From assembly GCA_902519845.1 (NCBI GenBank), contig CABYLQ010000002.1:1-64000 (forward strand): a DNA stretch of 64,000 nucleotides. The letters run 5' to 3'. The stretch is from an uncultured Candidatus Actinomarina sp. GTDB taxonomy: Bacteria > Actinomycetota > Acidimicrobiia > Actinomarinales > Actinomarinaceae. Position numbers and translations under genes: made by a program. Below, in pieces: positions 34,761 through 43,787 of this stretch. The first letter of the stretch is position 1; every line of letters starts with the position of its first letter. Under the pieces are notes generated by a model. The model was not told the origin of the DNA. It did no database searches and saw nothing but the letters and a program-made list of their open reading frames with translations.

Positions 34761-35996
34761 TCAAGAATCATGATTAAACTTGTAAATTCCTTTTGCCATG
34801 AGAGAGGTTTCTTGCTCGGCTAGTTTCAAATAAATCTCTTTCTTGATGTCTGAGAATAAATCAGAATTAACACTGTAGGCCGCATCAACAATTACAGAAG
34901 CTTCTCTGTACTTTTGAGAGCTTACCAAAGATTCTAAAAACTTAAGTAAATTATTATCGTTACCGGCCATATCTATGTAAGTTCTTCCAATATCATCAAG
35001 TTTTGGAGGTTTCAGCTCAGATGGTGTACCAGTATACCAACCACCGTATTGTCTCCATACAGAATTGATTAAAAATGAAAAATCATCATATGCAGATACG
35101 AGATATGGTTTAGAAAATTCTTCTGGTAAAACTAATTCCGATTGAATCTCACGCAAAGAATATCCTTTGTTCATTAATTTAAGGACGACCTCCTCAATCC
35201 ACAGTAAACAATTACTTGTATCTAATAGCATTTCTTTTATTGTCTTTTTTCCTTTTATTAAGGGACCATGCCCGGGGAATAAATATTCTGGATTATATTC
35301 TGACATTTTTTTTAAAACTTCGCCCCAAGAACCAACATACCTCTGCGCTTTAGAAGGATTGCCAGCATTTGGTAGTGACCATATAAAAAAATCACCAGTA
35401 AATAGAGCATCTTCTTTGGAAGAATAAATATACGTTGCATCGTCAGTTTCTCCCTTACCGTGAGTTAGTGTCAGGATTGATTCATTAAATTCAAGCTCAT
35501 ACTCCTCGCTGTAAGTAATATCTGGGTAGATAAAATCATTGGGAAATACTGGAGAGGGTAATCCAAACTGTCTTTGATTTATAATTCCGTTATACCCTAT
35601 AGTTTTTTTGTATCTATTGAACCTTTTTGTTACGTTTTCATGTGCAATAACTTTTGTTTCACCCTCAAATGAATTTGAAATATACTCAGTTCCAGTGACA
35701 TGATCGACATGACCATGAGTATAAATAATATAGTCGATAGAAGAGATGCCCCATTCTTTTAATTTTTCAACAACTTGTATTGAAGAAACTCCCATTCCAG
35801 TATCTATTAACAATCCTGAAGAATTATTTTTGAAAACAGATATATTTCCAAAATTTTTAATAAATGCAAGATTACTTGATACTTCATACAATTCGACATT
35901 GAATCCCTCTTCAATGCTTACTTGATTATCTAATGTTGACTGTTGAAGATATTTCTTTGAAAGCTCTATTGGATTATAGTTGTTATCTGTATTCAC
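34761..35996 (-). CDS. Alkyl-sulfatase-like metallo-beta-lactamase-fold hydrolase
   Basis: 411 residues. The MBL core has Y-T-H94-G-H96-V-D98-H99, the K-G-E-T-D-D motif and F-T-G-D-F-F-I-W-S-L-P-N-A-G-N-P, which match the SdsA/BDS1 alkyl sulfatases. The helical region W-R-Q-Y-G-G-W-Y-T-G-T-P-S-E-L matches their dimerisation domain. No signal peptide, so cytoplasmic. It may release sulfate or cleave a related ester. Shorter than SdsA (about 650), so the C-terminal SCP-like domain is absent. It overlaps the upstream DUF1254 gene by 14 bases. Confidence 0.8.
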   Translation of the reverse strand: MNTDNNYNPIELSKKYLQQSTLDNQVSIEEGFNVELYEVSSNLAFIKNFGNISVFKNNSSGLLIDTGMGVSSIQVVEKLKEWGISSIDYIIYTHGHVDHVTGTEYISNSFEGETKVIAHENVTKRFNRYKKTIGYNGIINQRQFGLPSPVFPNDFIYPDITYSEEYELEFNESILTLTHGKGETDDATYIYSSKEDALFTGDFFIWSLPNAGNPSKAQRYVGSWGEVLKKMSEYNPEYLFPGHGPLIKGKKTIKEMLLDTSNCLLWIEEVVLKLMNKGYSLREIQSELVLPEEFSKPYLVSAYDDFSFLINSVWRQYGGWYTGTPSELKPPKLDDIGRTYIDMAGNDNNLLKFLESLVSSQKYREASVIVDAAYSVNSDLFSDIKKEIYLKLAEQETSLMAKGIYKFNHDS

Positions 35997-36522
35997 AGAC
36001 AGTTGTCCTTCTTTGTTTATCTAATATATCTATTTCATCCACTGTATTTACAAGTAACCTCCAAAATACTGTGCCTTTATCTGTTGTTCTGATCGTTTTA
36101 ATAGAACTATTTAAATTTTCTTTATTTGTAATCATCATTTCATATCTATCAGTTTCAATCTCTAAATTATTTATCTTAAAAGCAACATTCGTGTTGTTAT
36201 TATGCACATGAACAACCCAATACCTTTCATCCTCAGGAACTGGCATAGAGACATACAAATCTCCTTCTGAGAGATCATATCTGCACATGGTGTAAATAAA
36301 ATCATAATTAGGCATTCGTGCAGCTGATCTTCTCGATATACATACTTGATCTAAATTACCGACAATACCGTCATAAGTATCTTCACAACCTTCATAAGGA
36401 TTGGCTTTAGCATCTGCAATGTTTCTATCTAGCTGATTCATAACAATATATGGTCCCATAAAAATCAGAATTAAATGTGTTGCAATAGCAACTATTGAAA
36501 TTTTCAAAGTAGAACTTTTCAT
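35983..36522 (-). CDS. DUF1254-like secreted or membrane-anchored protein
   Basis: 179 residues with one N-terminal membrane helix (about 8-28), then a domain containing N-Y-D-F-I-Y-T-M-C-R-Y-D-L and R-Y-W-V-V-H-V-H, which resembles DUF1254. Four Cys could form disulfides outside the cell. The partner DUF1214 protein is encoded just upstream with a 4-base overlap; in many bacteria both domains are in one polypeptide. Confidence 0.65.
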   Translation of the reverse strand: MKSSTLKISIVAIATHLILIFMGPYIVMNQLDRNIADAKANPYEGCEDTYDGIVGNLDQVCISRRSAARMPNYDFIYTMCRYDLSEGDLYVSMPVPEDERYWVVHVHNNNTNVAFKINNLEIETDRYEMMITNKENLNSSIKTIRTTDKGTVFWRLLVNTVDEIDILDKQRRTTVCEYR

Positions 36523-37145
36523 TTACAACCATTTTTTGAAATTTTGGCAACCGGTATAGAGCTTGGGTCTTCATAATATGATAAATCTGGTCCATAGATT
36601 CTTAAAATTAAATTGAAATCATTTCCAAAATGACTTAAGGTCCCATCTTGACTTACCAAATTATTTCCTATCTTAATTTCATATTTTTCTCCGACATTTG
36701 TACTAAGTTCATATCCATTTGTTACCTGTGCAAATAAATCTTCATAGGTAGGGTCACTTATTAAATTATTAGGATCTTGTAGGTAATAATTATCATTCCC
36801 ATAAATTGCAAAACTCCAATATCTTGCATTAGGTACCACTCCACTTAATGTATACTCACAATCACCAATTAAGCCATCACCATTATCGTCTACAGAAGCG
36901 GGCAAGTATATAACTTCTGGACTTGCGCTTGGTAACAATCCAAGAAGTGATACATATGATCTTTGCCAAATATTTTGTGATTCTAATCCATAATCCAAAA
37001 AATAATTCCATTGATTAACTGTATTACTCCCAAAACCAGTTAAAAAAGATGCGACAGTTGTTTGTCTTGTAAACGGGATAAAGCTTAAAATTCCTAAAAT
37101 AAATCCAATCAAATACGGAGTGAATCTTTTGATTAAGTTAGTCAT
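36519..37145 (-). CDS. DUF1214-domain protein
   Basis: 208 residues. N-terminal membrane helix (about 8-24), then a domain with A-R-Y-W-S-F-A-I-Y-G-N-D, Y-L-Q-D-P-N-N and L-I-L-R-I-Y-G-P, which fits DUF1214. The family is secreted and of unknown function. First gene of the DUF1214-DUF1254-alkyl-sulfatase-like operon. Confidence 0.7.
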   Translation of the reverse strand: MTNLIKRFTPYLIGFILGILSFIPFTRQTTVASFLTGFGSNTVNQWNYFLDYGLESQNIWQRSYVSLLGLLPSASPEVIYLPASVDDNGDGLIGDCEYTLSGVVPNARYWSFAIYGNDNYYLQDPNNLISDPTYEDLFAQVTNGYELSTNVGEKYEIKIGNNLVSQDGTLSHFGNDFNLILRIYGPDLSYYEDPSSIPVAKISKNGCK

Positions 37146-37221
37146 TACATTTATATTAATTAAAACAAACGGTGGTTGATAGTTATAAAAAAATTGAGAT
37201 GAAAAATTGTTTGTTAAAAAC

Positions 37222-37227
37222 TACTAT
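37222..37227 (+). promoter_or_regulatory. Haloalkane dehalogenase-like gene -10 box
   Basis: TACTAT ends 7 bases before the GTG at 37235, the leaderless spacing seen at several other genes. Confidence 0.5.
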
Positions 37228-37234
37228 AAATGTA

Positions 37235-38134
37235 GTGACTATTTTAAAAACTGACTTAAGTTTATTTGAAAATCTTGTTGGATGGAATTTTAATGAAAAT
37301 TTTTTGTCTGTATCTTCAGAATTTGGTGATATCAATATTCATTATGTTGATGAAAACAGTGAAAGCAAGGATGTTGCATTATTAATGCATGGAAATCCAA
37401 CATGGGGATATCTCTACAGAAATATGATTAATCCATTAAAAGAAAGTGGATATAGAGTTATCGTTCCAGATCTTCCTGGGTTTGGAAAATCAGATAAATT
37501 TTCAGTAAGGTACAACTACACCTACGAAGGATTTGTTGAATGGATGTCCCAATTTATTGAAAGTCTTGATTTAAAAAACATAACACTCTTTTGTCAAGAT
37601 TGGGGAGGTTTGATCGGCTTACGGCTAGCAGCTAAATATGGTGATAGATTTGAAAAAATAATTGCAGCTAATACAGGACTACCCACTGGTAAAGCTCCTT
37701 TAAGTGAAGGGTTTGCTGTCTTTAGGGAGTTTTTACAAATAAAATCTGATCTTCATGTCGCAGGACAAGTGAGAAATGGCACGACTAAAGGCATAGATGA
37801 TAATGCACTTGCTGCTTATAATGCTCCGTTCCCCAGCGATGATCACAAACAGGGAGTTAGACAATTTCCAAACTTAGTACCTGGAACGCTTAGAACTCCA
37901 AGTGCAGAGCCCAATAAAGAAGCATGGAAAATTTTAAGAGAATGGAATAAACCATTTTTATGCGCATTTAGTGATAAAGATCCAATATTTGCAGGAGTTG
38001 AAAATTCCTTTTACAAACTAGTACCAGGTTGTGAAGGGATGCCTCATGTAACCATTAAAGATGCAGGACATTTTTTACAAGAAGATCAACCAGATGCTTG
38101 TGTTGAAGCAATTCTTTCTATAAAAGATATCTAA
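37235..38134 (+). CDS. Haloalkane dehalogenase-like alpha/beta hydrolase
   Basis: About 299 residues from the GTG at 37235; ATG 37199 and GTG 37172 are in-frame alternatives, but the inner GTG has a -10 box 7 bases upstream and gives the usual family N-terminus (I-L-K-T-D-L-S-L-F-E-N-L). Oxyanion motif H-G-N-P-T-W; nucleophile Asp in C-Q-D-W-G-G, where classic esterases have Ser; acid in F-S-D-K-D-P; His in D-A-G-H-F-L-Q-E-D. The Trp after the nucleophile is a halide-binding residue. It would hydrolyse a halogenated alkane to an alcohol and halide. Confidence 0.85.
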   Translation: MTILKTDLSLFENLVGWNFNENFLSVSSEFGDINIHYVDENSESKDVALLMHGNPTWGYLYRNMINPLKESGYRVIVPDLPGFGKSDKFSVRYNYTYEGFVEWMSQFIESLDLKNITLFCQDWGGLIGLRLAAKYGDRFEKIIAANTGLPTGKAPLSEGFAVFREFLQIKSDLHVAGQVRNGTTKGIDDNALAAYNAPFPSDDHKQGVRQFPNLVPGTLRTPSAEPNKEAWKILREWNKPFLCAFSDKDPIFAGVENSFYKLVPGCEGMPHVTIKDAGHFLQEDQPDACVEAILSIKDI

Positions 38135-38823
38135 ATAGTCGCTACACCCCAATAGTTGTAACCGATAAATCGTTGTGTTCCAGGTAAGTACATTGCATCT
38201 AATTCTTGTAAATTAAAATCATTACTTTTTAATAATGAAGGCATATCTCTATTTAAATGACATCCACCTGCAATAGCAGGCCAGAAAAAATCAATGGCAT
38301 TTTGAAACATTGCAACACCTTTAGCCGGGGCTATGCCATGTTCACAAAATAAAAATTTTCCTTCAGGTTTTAAAACTCTAAAAATTTCCTTCAAGGATAG
38401 TGAAGGGTTTGGAATGGAACAAAGTGTGTAAGTCGAAATAACCGTATCTATAGAATTATCTGGTAATGGTATATCTTCTGCTGTTGTAATAAGAAAATCT
38501 ATTGGAATCTTCACTTCATCAGCATTTTTTTTGGCAATTTTATTCAACTCTGTTGATGGATCGACACCAATAATTTTTGTAACTTTACTGGAATCATAGA
38601 ATTGAATATTTATACCTGGCCCAATTCCTATTTCAAGAACTTCACCTGATGCTGATGGTATGATTTTTTTTCTTTGGTACATTGTTGGCTTAGATGAACA
38701 ACCCCTATTAATTGTGTTTGGAAGAACCGTTTTTTCATACCAAGATTTATTAATTAATCGAGCAATTGGAGCAAATATAAATAACATTATTGTTGATTGA
38801 ATGTAATAAATTGCTTTTTTCAT
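38131..38823 (-). CDS. Class I SAM-dependent methyltransferase
   Basis: 230 residues with an N-terminal hydrophobic segment (about 5-22). Motif I is V-L-E-I-G-I-G-P-G, and I-I-G-V-D-P-S and A-E-D-I-P-L-P-D-N-S follow as motif II and post-I. Resembles the membrane-linked METTL7 / phospholipid methyltransferase style. Overlaps the convergent dehalogenase gene by 4 bases. Confidence 0.82.
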   Translation of the reverse strand: MKKAIYYIQSTIMLFIFAPIARLINKSWYEKTVLPNTINRGCSSKPTMYQRKKIIPSASGEVLEIGIGPGINIQFYDSSKVTKIIGVDPSTELNKIAKKNADEVKIPIDFLITTAEDIPLPDNSIDTVISTYTLCSIPNPSLSLKEIFRVLKPEGKFLFCEHGIAPAKGVAMFQNAIDFFWPAIAGGCHLNRDMPSLLKSNDFNLQELDAMYLPGTQRFIGYNYWGVATI

Positions 38824-38946
38824 TGATACCTCAAAATAATTCTACTTCTACATTTTGAACCTTGCGATAAAAAGGAAACATATTATGTTTAATTTGTTTT
38901 TTTACATTTGATACTATTCATTATTTATTCTAATAAAATTAATGAG

Positions 38947-39795
38947 ATGGAAATTAGTTCAATTTTTTTAGATCTAATACCTTACTTGATTCCTTTGTTG
39001 ATGATTGGTGTTGGTACAGATTTAGACATAGATAGTTTTAAAAATTTAATAGTAAATACAAGAAGTTCACTGGTAGGTCTTTTAATACAAATAACCTTAT
39101 TGCCAATTATTGGAATAGTGACAAGTTTATTTATAGATAATCAATCAATTTCAATTGGAATAATTGTAATAATGTGTGCACCAGGGGGTCATATATCTTC
39201 AATGTATTCGTCTTTGATGAAAGGTAATGTTGCACTAACAACTTCTCTTACAATTATTACTCAACTTATTGCATTTGCAACAATACCTTTTTGGCTAAAT
39301 ATAGCCTCTATTTTCAATGAGAACATTGGTCTTCAAGTACAAATCAACTCTACCGAATTATTAATTCAACTACTATATCTTGTTCTAATACCAGTATTTA
39401 TTGGAATGATTCTAAAACATTATTTCCCACAAAAGGCACTAAATTCACAAACATCAATCAAAAAAGTCTTTACAGTTGTTACCTTGGTCATAGCAATTGG
39501 AGTGCCGATAGAACTTAGAGACATTATATTCGATATCTTCAGATCATCATTTATTTTCGTAATTTTAAATTTAATCACTATTTTTATTGGAATTAATTTA
39601 ATTTCGAAAATATCAAAAATTAGTGAAGAAGACAGAATGGGAATACTTGCTGAAGGTACATTACAAAATTTTCCTGTTGCAGCAGCTGTAGCTTCATTGT
39701 TAGGTATAAATGTTATAACAATTGTAGCTTTGAATTACTTTTTAATAAGTTCGATATTGGTTGGATTTTATGCTGTATATAAAAGTAGAAATTGA
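38947..39795 (+). CDS. BASS-family (bile acid:sodium symporter-like) transporter
   Basis: About 282 residues from the ATG at 38947; the frame is open upstream to 38908 but only from a TTG. About nine membrane segments. M-C-A-P-G-G-H-I-S-S-M-Y-S-S-L-M-K-G-N-V-A-L is the conserved crossover motif of the BASS family. Sodium-driven uptake of an organic anion is likely. Confidence 0.78.
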   Translation: MEISSIFLDLIPYLIPLLMIGVGTDLDIDSFKNLIVNTRSSLVGLLIQITLLPIIGIVTSLFIDNQSISIGIIVIMCAPGGHISSMYSSLMKGNVALTTSLTIITQLIAFATIPFWLNIASIFNENIGLQVQINSTELLIQLLYLVLIPVFIGMILKHYFPQKALNSQTSIKKVFTVVTLVIAIGVPIELRDIIFDIFRSSFIFVILNLITIFIGINLISKISKISEEDRMGILAEGTLQNFPVAAAVASLLGINVITIVALNYFLISSILVGFYAVYKSRN

Positions 39796-39798
39796 AAT

Positions 39799-41316
39799 TT
39801 AAGATTTTCTAACTTGGTAGATCAATCCACCTGGGTCAATAGATAAAACTTTTGTTCCGTATTTATTAAATTCTTCAATATATCCCTGAGATCCAAATGC
39901 GGCTATATAACTATTTTCACTTATTTTGTGACAATTACCAGCAACATTTGCTTGTAGATTTTTAAATTCTTTTGACCAAACAAGTGTCGCACTATAACTA
40001 GTTTCATCAATTTTATATTCAGCGACTCTTGACCCATCTTTTATCGAATCAATACCATTATCCCAAATCAGTATATTTCCATTTTCAAGCTCTTCTGGAG
40101 CATGTTGATGAGAAAAGCCATCATAGGGGTCATCAATAAATTTAAAATTATTTAATTGTCCTTTTCCCATATGCCATAAAATTTTTCCTGATGTTTTATC
40201 AATTTTCATTATTGTCTGTGTATGACGAGCAGAAGCTAAGTAGTTACCATCTTTCAGAATTCTTACAGCGTTCATATGAAAATAATCATTAGTATTCATC
40301 CCCCACTCTTTGGTTGGAACTTTTGAAAACTCGGGGGAAACATGATCAATAGAGTCCCATAAAAATTTAGTACCCTTTTGTTCATTTTCAATTGAGATTA
40401 TCCCACTATCTACTTTTTGATTTTGAAATTTATGAGTTTTGGATCCTATTTGGATTACTGTATCATCATCTAAATACTGAAATTCGTGAAGTTCTGTATA
40501 AATATCATTCTCCATAATTTGTTTAAAACCTTCTATTTTAAAATCTTCATCTAATAGAACAGTTTTTCCTAAACCAATAGCAAATTGTGGGTAATTGCTT
40601 ACTGCTCCGTAATAATATCCATTTTTGTATGGACGAAATGCTGAAAAACCTATACCTGCCATCTTGTACCATATTGGAACACCGAACTTATCTAGCATCA
40701 TGATGTAAGGAAGATATTTTCTAGATTTAGTGAGTTTTTTTTCAGTTTGATGTTTTACTATTTTTGGAATATTTATTCTTGTTCTTATATTCTGATAAAG
40801 ATATTTAATATAGTATTTCTTTAATTCTGGAAAATATTTAATTACATCTCTGATAATTAGAGGCCAATGCACAATTTTAGGAACAATGAAGACACTAGTG
40901 AATATATTGCCATCTGCAACCATGGATGAATTAGTTATATTGATATTTAAGGGGGGAAAATTTACTGGTAAACAAACTAGAGAATATTTTGCAATCTGGT
41001 CATCTTTGCGAAATATAAAATTATATTCTTGGGGACCGTCTTTCGCAGATATTTTGATTTTGCTTGAGTCAGCAAGTTTATTATTTAAATAGATTTTTGT
41101 ATCTTTTTGGACTGATAAATCAAGACTTAATACATCACTATTATTTTTTGGTACCCAACAATAACGTTCAATCACTGATTCAAAAGCAGGTGATAAGGAA
41201 TATGGATCTTCGTTACTAGACTTAATATCAATTAAGAGAGATTTATTATTTTTCTCATTAACGTTATAAACCCGTTCAGGATCTGTGAACTTAAATTCTA
41301 AATTTTGTTTTCTCAA
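39799..41316 (-). CDS. Arylsulfotransferase-like (ASST) protein
   Basis: 505 residues. Six-bladed propeller of the arylsulfotransferase/ASST family: blades are seen in D-H-V-S-P-E-F, D-Y-F-H-M-N-A-V-R, G-K-I-L-W-H-M-G, F-S-H-Q-H-A-P-E, and G-N-I-L-I-W-D-N-G. The D-x-x-H-x-N region and the later paired His are family features. No signal peptide is visible, unlike E. coli AssT. May transfer sulfate between aryl groups; function not proven by sequence. Confidence 0.75.
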   Translation of the reverse strand: MRKQNLEFKFTDPERVYNVNEKNNKSLLIDIKSSNEDPYSLSPAFESVIERYCWVPKNNSDVLSLDLSVQKDTKIYLNNKLADSSKIKISAKDGPQEYNFIFRKDDQIAKYSLVCLPVNFPPLNINITNSSMVADGNIFTSVFIVPKIVHWPLIIRDVIKYFPELKKYYIKYLYQNIRTRINIPKIVKHQTEKKLTKSRKYLPYIMMLDKFGVPIWYKMAGIGFSAFRPYKNGYYYGAVSNYPQFAIGLGKTVLLDEDFKIEGFKQIMENDIYTELHEFQYLDDDTVIQIGSKTHKFQNQKVDSGIISIENEQKGTKFLWDSIDHVSPEFSKVPTKEWGMNTNDYFHMNAVRILKDGNYLASARHTQTIMKIDKTSGKILWHMGKGQLNNFKFIDDPYDGFSHQHAPEELENGNILIWDNGIDSIKDGSRVAEYKIDETSYSATLVWSKEFKNLQANVAGNCHKISENSYIAAFGSQGYIEEFNKYGTKVLSIDPGGLIYQVRKS

Positions 41317-41327
41317 TAATTTATATA

Positions 41328-41864
41328 TTAACTATTTGAGAACTCAATTACCTCTTTCATTGGTATGTGGTTTGCAGTATGAGCACCGTATAATGCTTTT
41401 TCTACAACACCATTTTCATCTATTAAAATATCTGCTGGTAATCCTAAAAAAGCACCACTCATATTTGATGCAGGATTGTACCCCTTGGAAAGGGCTCGAA
41501 AAAAACGATCTACTCTAATTGTTATACCAAATAAAAATCTAAAGAAACTATTTTGTACTTCATATTTGTCAAAATAAACGCGGTCATCGTCACATAAAAT
41601 TGTGATATTGCCGTCATGTTTTTTCGAATTCTTAACTAAATCATCAAAATCACAATCAAATATTGCTATCGGAACAAAATTATCACCAAATTCATTTTTT
41701 TTATTTATAATTTCATTTATTCGTAAGTGACAAAATGGACAAGAAGAATAACGATAGAAAGATACCATAGCTTTTTTTCCTTTTATTGCCTCAAAGTTGA
41801 AAGTTGTACCATCAATTGAAGGTAATGTTATCTCTTCAATCTTGTCGCCTTTTTTTAATTTCAT
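41328..41864 (-). CDS. Peroxiredoxin-like (AhpC/TSA) protein
   Basis: 178 residues. Thioredoxin-fold core with the active site S-S-C-P-F-C-H-L-R in M-V-S-F-Y-R-Y-S-S-C-P-F-C, and a later P-A-D-I-L-I-D-E-N-G. Both active-site residues are Cys here, unlike the TGA-containing gene at 16146. Cytoplasmic peroxide or thiol reductase. Confidence 0.85.
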   Translation of the reverse strand: MKLKKGDKIEEITLPSIDGTTFNFEAIKGKKAMVSFYRYSSCPFCHLRINEIINKKNEFGDNFVPIAIFDCDFDDLVKNSKKHDGNITILCDDDRVYFDKYEVQNSFFRFLFGITIRVDRFFRALSKGYNPASNMSGAFLGLPADILIDENGVVEKALYGAHTANHIPMKEVIEFSNS

Positions 41865-41940
41865 TTAATCCTTTCGAAGATAGTCAATTATAAAGTTTGA
41901 TGTTAAATATAAGACATTGAGTTTGTTAATTTATTGTAAA

Positions 41941-42447
41941 CTAGTGTCCACCTCTAGGGACTCCGCCATACTTCATTCGAGTATCACCCATATATGCAAC
42001 TCGCTCATCAGGATTAAGAGTCTTACAATCAATAATTTCCCCAATAAAAAAGGTATGAGTTCCTAAATTTATTTTTTGAGTAGTTTTTAATTCAAACCAT
42101 ACTGTCGCATTATCAAAAATTGGAACAGAGTTATCTGTTAATGTAATCGGTTCCTTATTCAAAAAACCTTCTGTATATTCTGCTGGTTTTGAAAATTTTA
42201 CAAAAACTTTAGTGTAATCAGAAGAGAACATATTTAATGAAAAATAATCACTGCTGTTCATTAGGTTAAAAGTAACACTTTTATTATCTATTCCAACACC
42301 GATAAGCGCTGGCTCCATGCTAACTTGTGTTATCCAACTAGCTGTCATTCCGTTGAATCGCCCATCAGAATGACTACCGATAATACCTAATGGACTTGGA
42401 ATTTTCCATGTTGAAACATTTATCTCCTCACTTGAAATTTCTGTCAT
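41941..42447 (-). CDS. Flavin reductase-like protein
   Basis: 168 residues. Flavin-reductase-like split barrel: F-N-G-M-T-A-S-W-I-T-Q-V-S-M-E-P-A-L-I-G-V-G-I is the FMN-binding motif. Its ATG overlaps the radical SAM stop by 4 bases, making it the last gene of a three-gene operon. It may supply reduced flavin to the upstream LLM enzyme. Confidence 0.85.
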   Translation of the reverse strand: MTEISSEEINVSTWKIPSPLGIIGSHSDGRFNGMTASWITQVSMEPALIGVGIDNKSVTFNLMNSSDYFSLNMFSSDYTKVFVKFSKPAEYTEGFLNKEPITLTDNSVPIFDNATVWFELKTTQKINLGTHTFFIGEIIDCKTLNPDERVAYMGDTRMKYGGVPRGGH

Positions 42448-43787
42448 ATCAATGCCTTATTTGTTTTTATTCTATCGAGTTGAATTTTACTGGGTTCTGC
42501 GCAACAAAACCATGTTTCCGATAACTTAGGCACTTTCTTAAAGTCATAGTTTGTATTTGATATTAATTTTGTACGTGTAAATTCTTCAATAATACTTACC
42601 ATCCCTAGATATTGTTTATGCTCGTCTAATTCTGAATTATTCAAAATAAAATCAAAAAGGGTAAATTGTAATTTTTCAGCATGAATATTTTCATATTGCC
42701 ATTGAAAACTTAATGATTCTTTTTCATAATCACCTAAATATTTTTTTATTTCAGGTCTTTTAATTATGAGGGAGTGTTTAGGTATTAACAATTTTATAGT
42801 TAATTGAATGGGATCTACAGTCTCACGTAATTGATAACCTTCGATTAATTCTACGATATTTGATAAATCTTCTAATTCTGTCCATGGTGAAAAAGGCATC
42901 CATGTTGGTCGTATATCAATACCAAATTCCTTTGAAATCTCTATTGAATTATTTAAATCATTGCTTGTATGGTTTTTTTCAAGAATTGTTAAAACTTTGT
43001 CATTAGTTGTTTCGAATGCAGAAATCACAAAAGCCATATTCAAAGACGCTAGTTCTCTAAAGTATTTTTGATATTTTATAATATGTTCAACTTTTATTGT
43101 TGAATCATAGGTTATTTGTGGAAATTTTTGGTTTAATGCCTCAAGAATTTTCAATGCGTGAATTGGGCCATTAAAAAAATCTGGATCATTAAATGATATA
43201 TGTTCTGCACCTTGATTCACCTGATTTTGGACATCATTGACTATTTTTTCTAAAGAATACGTTTTAAAACTTCCATTAAAAGAAATTGGGACAGGACAAT
43301 GAGTACACAAATGTTTGCAACCGTAAGTAGTTTCTACTGATCCAGCAATAAGATTATTTGATCCATCTACTAAATGTGCGTAATTTGAGATATCGGGAAA
43401 TATTTGTCTATTAGGTATATTGTCTTTTAATGAAAATTTTGGGTTTTCATTAAGTTTTAAAAAAGAAGTAAGTTCCTCACTTTCAATATCTTTGATATAT
43501 TTTATTAAAGGATTGAAATCTTCAAGAACAGATCCATACAATCCAAATGTAAATACTTTATCGGGCAGTTTTTTATCTTTAATATATTCAATTGAAAGGA
43601 GTGTTGCTGTATGCATTGGTGCATAAATTCCAAGCACATCAAAAGTATCTAAATCTGTATTTTGATTATCTACTGAAAAATCAACAAAATCAAAATGCAC
43701 TTCAGTGTTATTGTATCTATCCGCAATCTCTGCAATAATTTTTGGCTGTTTGCCTAAATCATAAAAAGAAGTTAAAAGAATTTTCAA
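42444..43787 (-). CDS. CCAEP-tail radical SAM protein
   Basis: 447 residues. The radical SAM Cys triad is Y-G-C-K-H-L-C-T-H-C-P (about residues 165-175), preceded by a B12-binding-like N-terminal domain. Near the C-terminus is W-F-C-C-A-E-P, the mark of the CUAEP/CCAEP-tail family in which the second residue is Sec in some members and Cys in others; here the codon is TGC, the Cys form. Overlaps both neighbours by 4 bases. Substrate unknown. Confidence 0.85.
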   Translation of the reverse strand: MKILLTSFYDLGKQPKIIAEIADRYNNTEVHFDFVDFSVDNQNTDLDTFDVLGIYAPMHTATLLSIEYIKDKKLPDKVFTFGLYGSVLEDFNPLIKYIKDIESEELTSFLKLNENPKFSLKDNIPNRQIFPDISNYAHLVDGSNNLIAGSVETTYGCKHLCTHCPVPISFNGSFKTYSLEKIVNDVQNQVNQGAEHISFNDPDFFNGPIHALKILEALNQKFPQITYDSTIKVEHIIKYQKYFRELASLNMAFVISAFETTNDKVLTILEKNHTSNDLNNSIEISKEFGIDIRPTWMPFSPWTELEDLSNIVELIEGYQLRETVDPIQLTIKLLIPKHSLIIKRPEIKKYLGDYEKESLSFQWQYENIHAEKLQFTLFDFILNNSELDEHKQYLGMVSIIEEFTRTKLISNTNYDFKKVPKLSETWFCCAEPSKIQLDRIKTNKALI

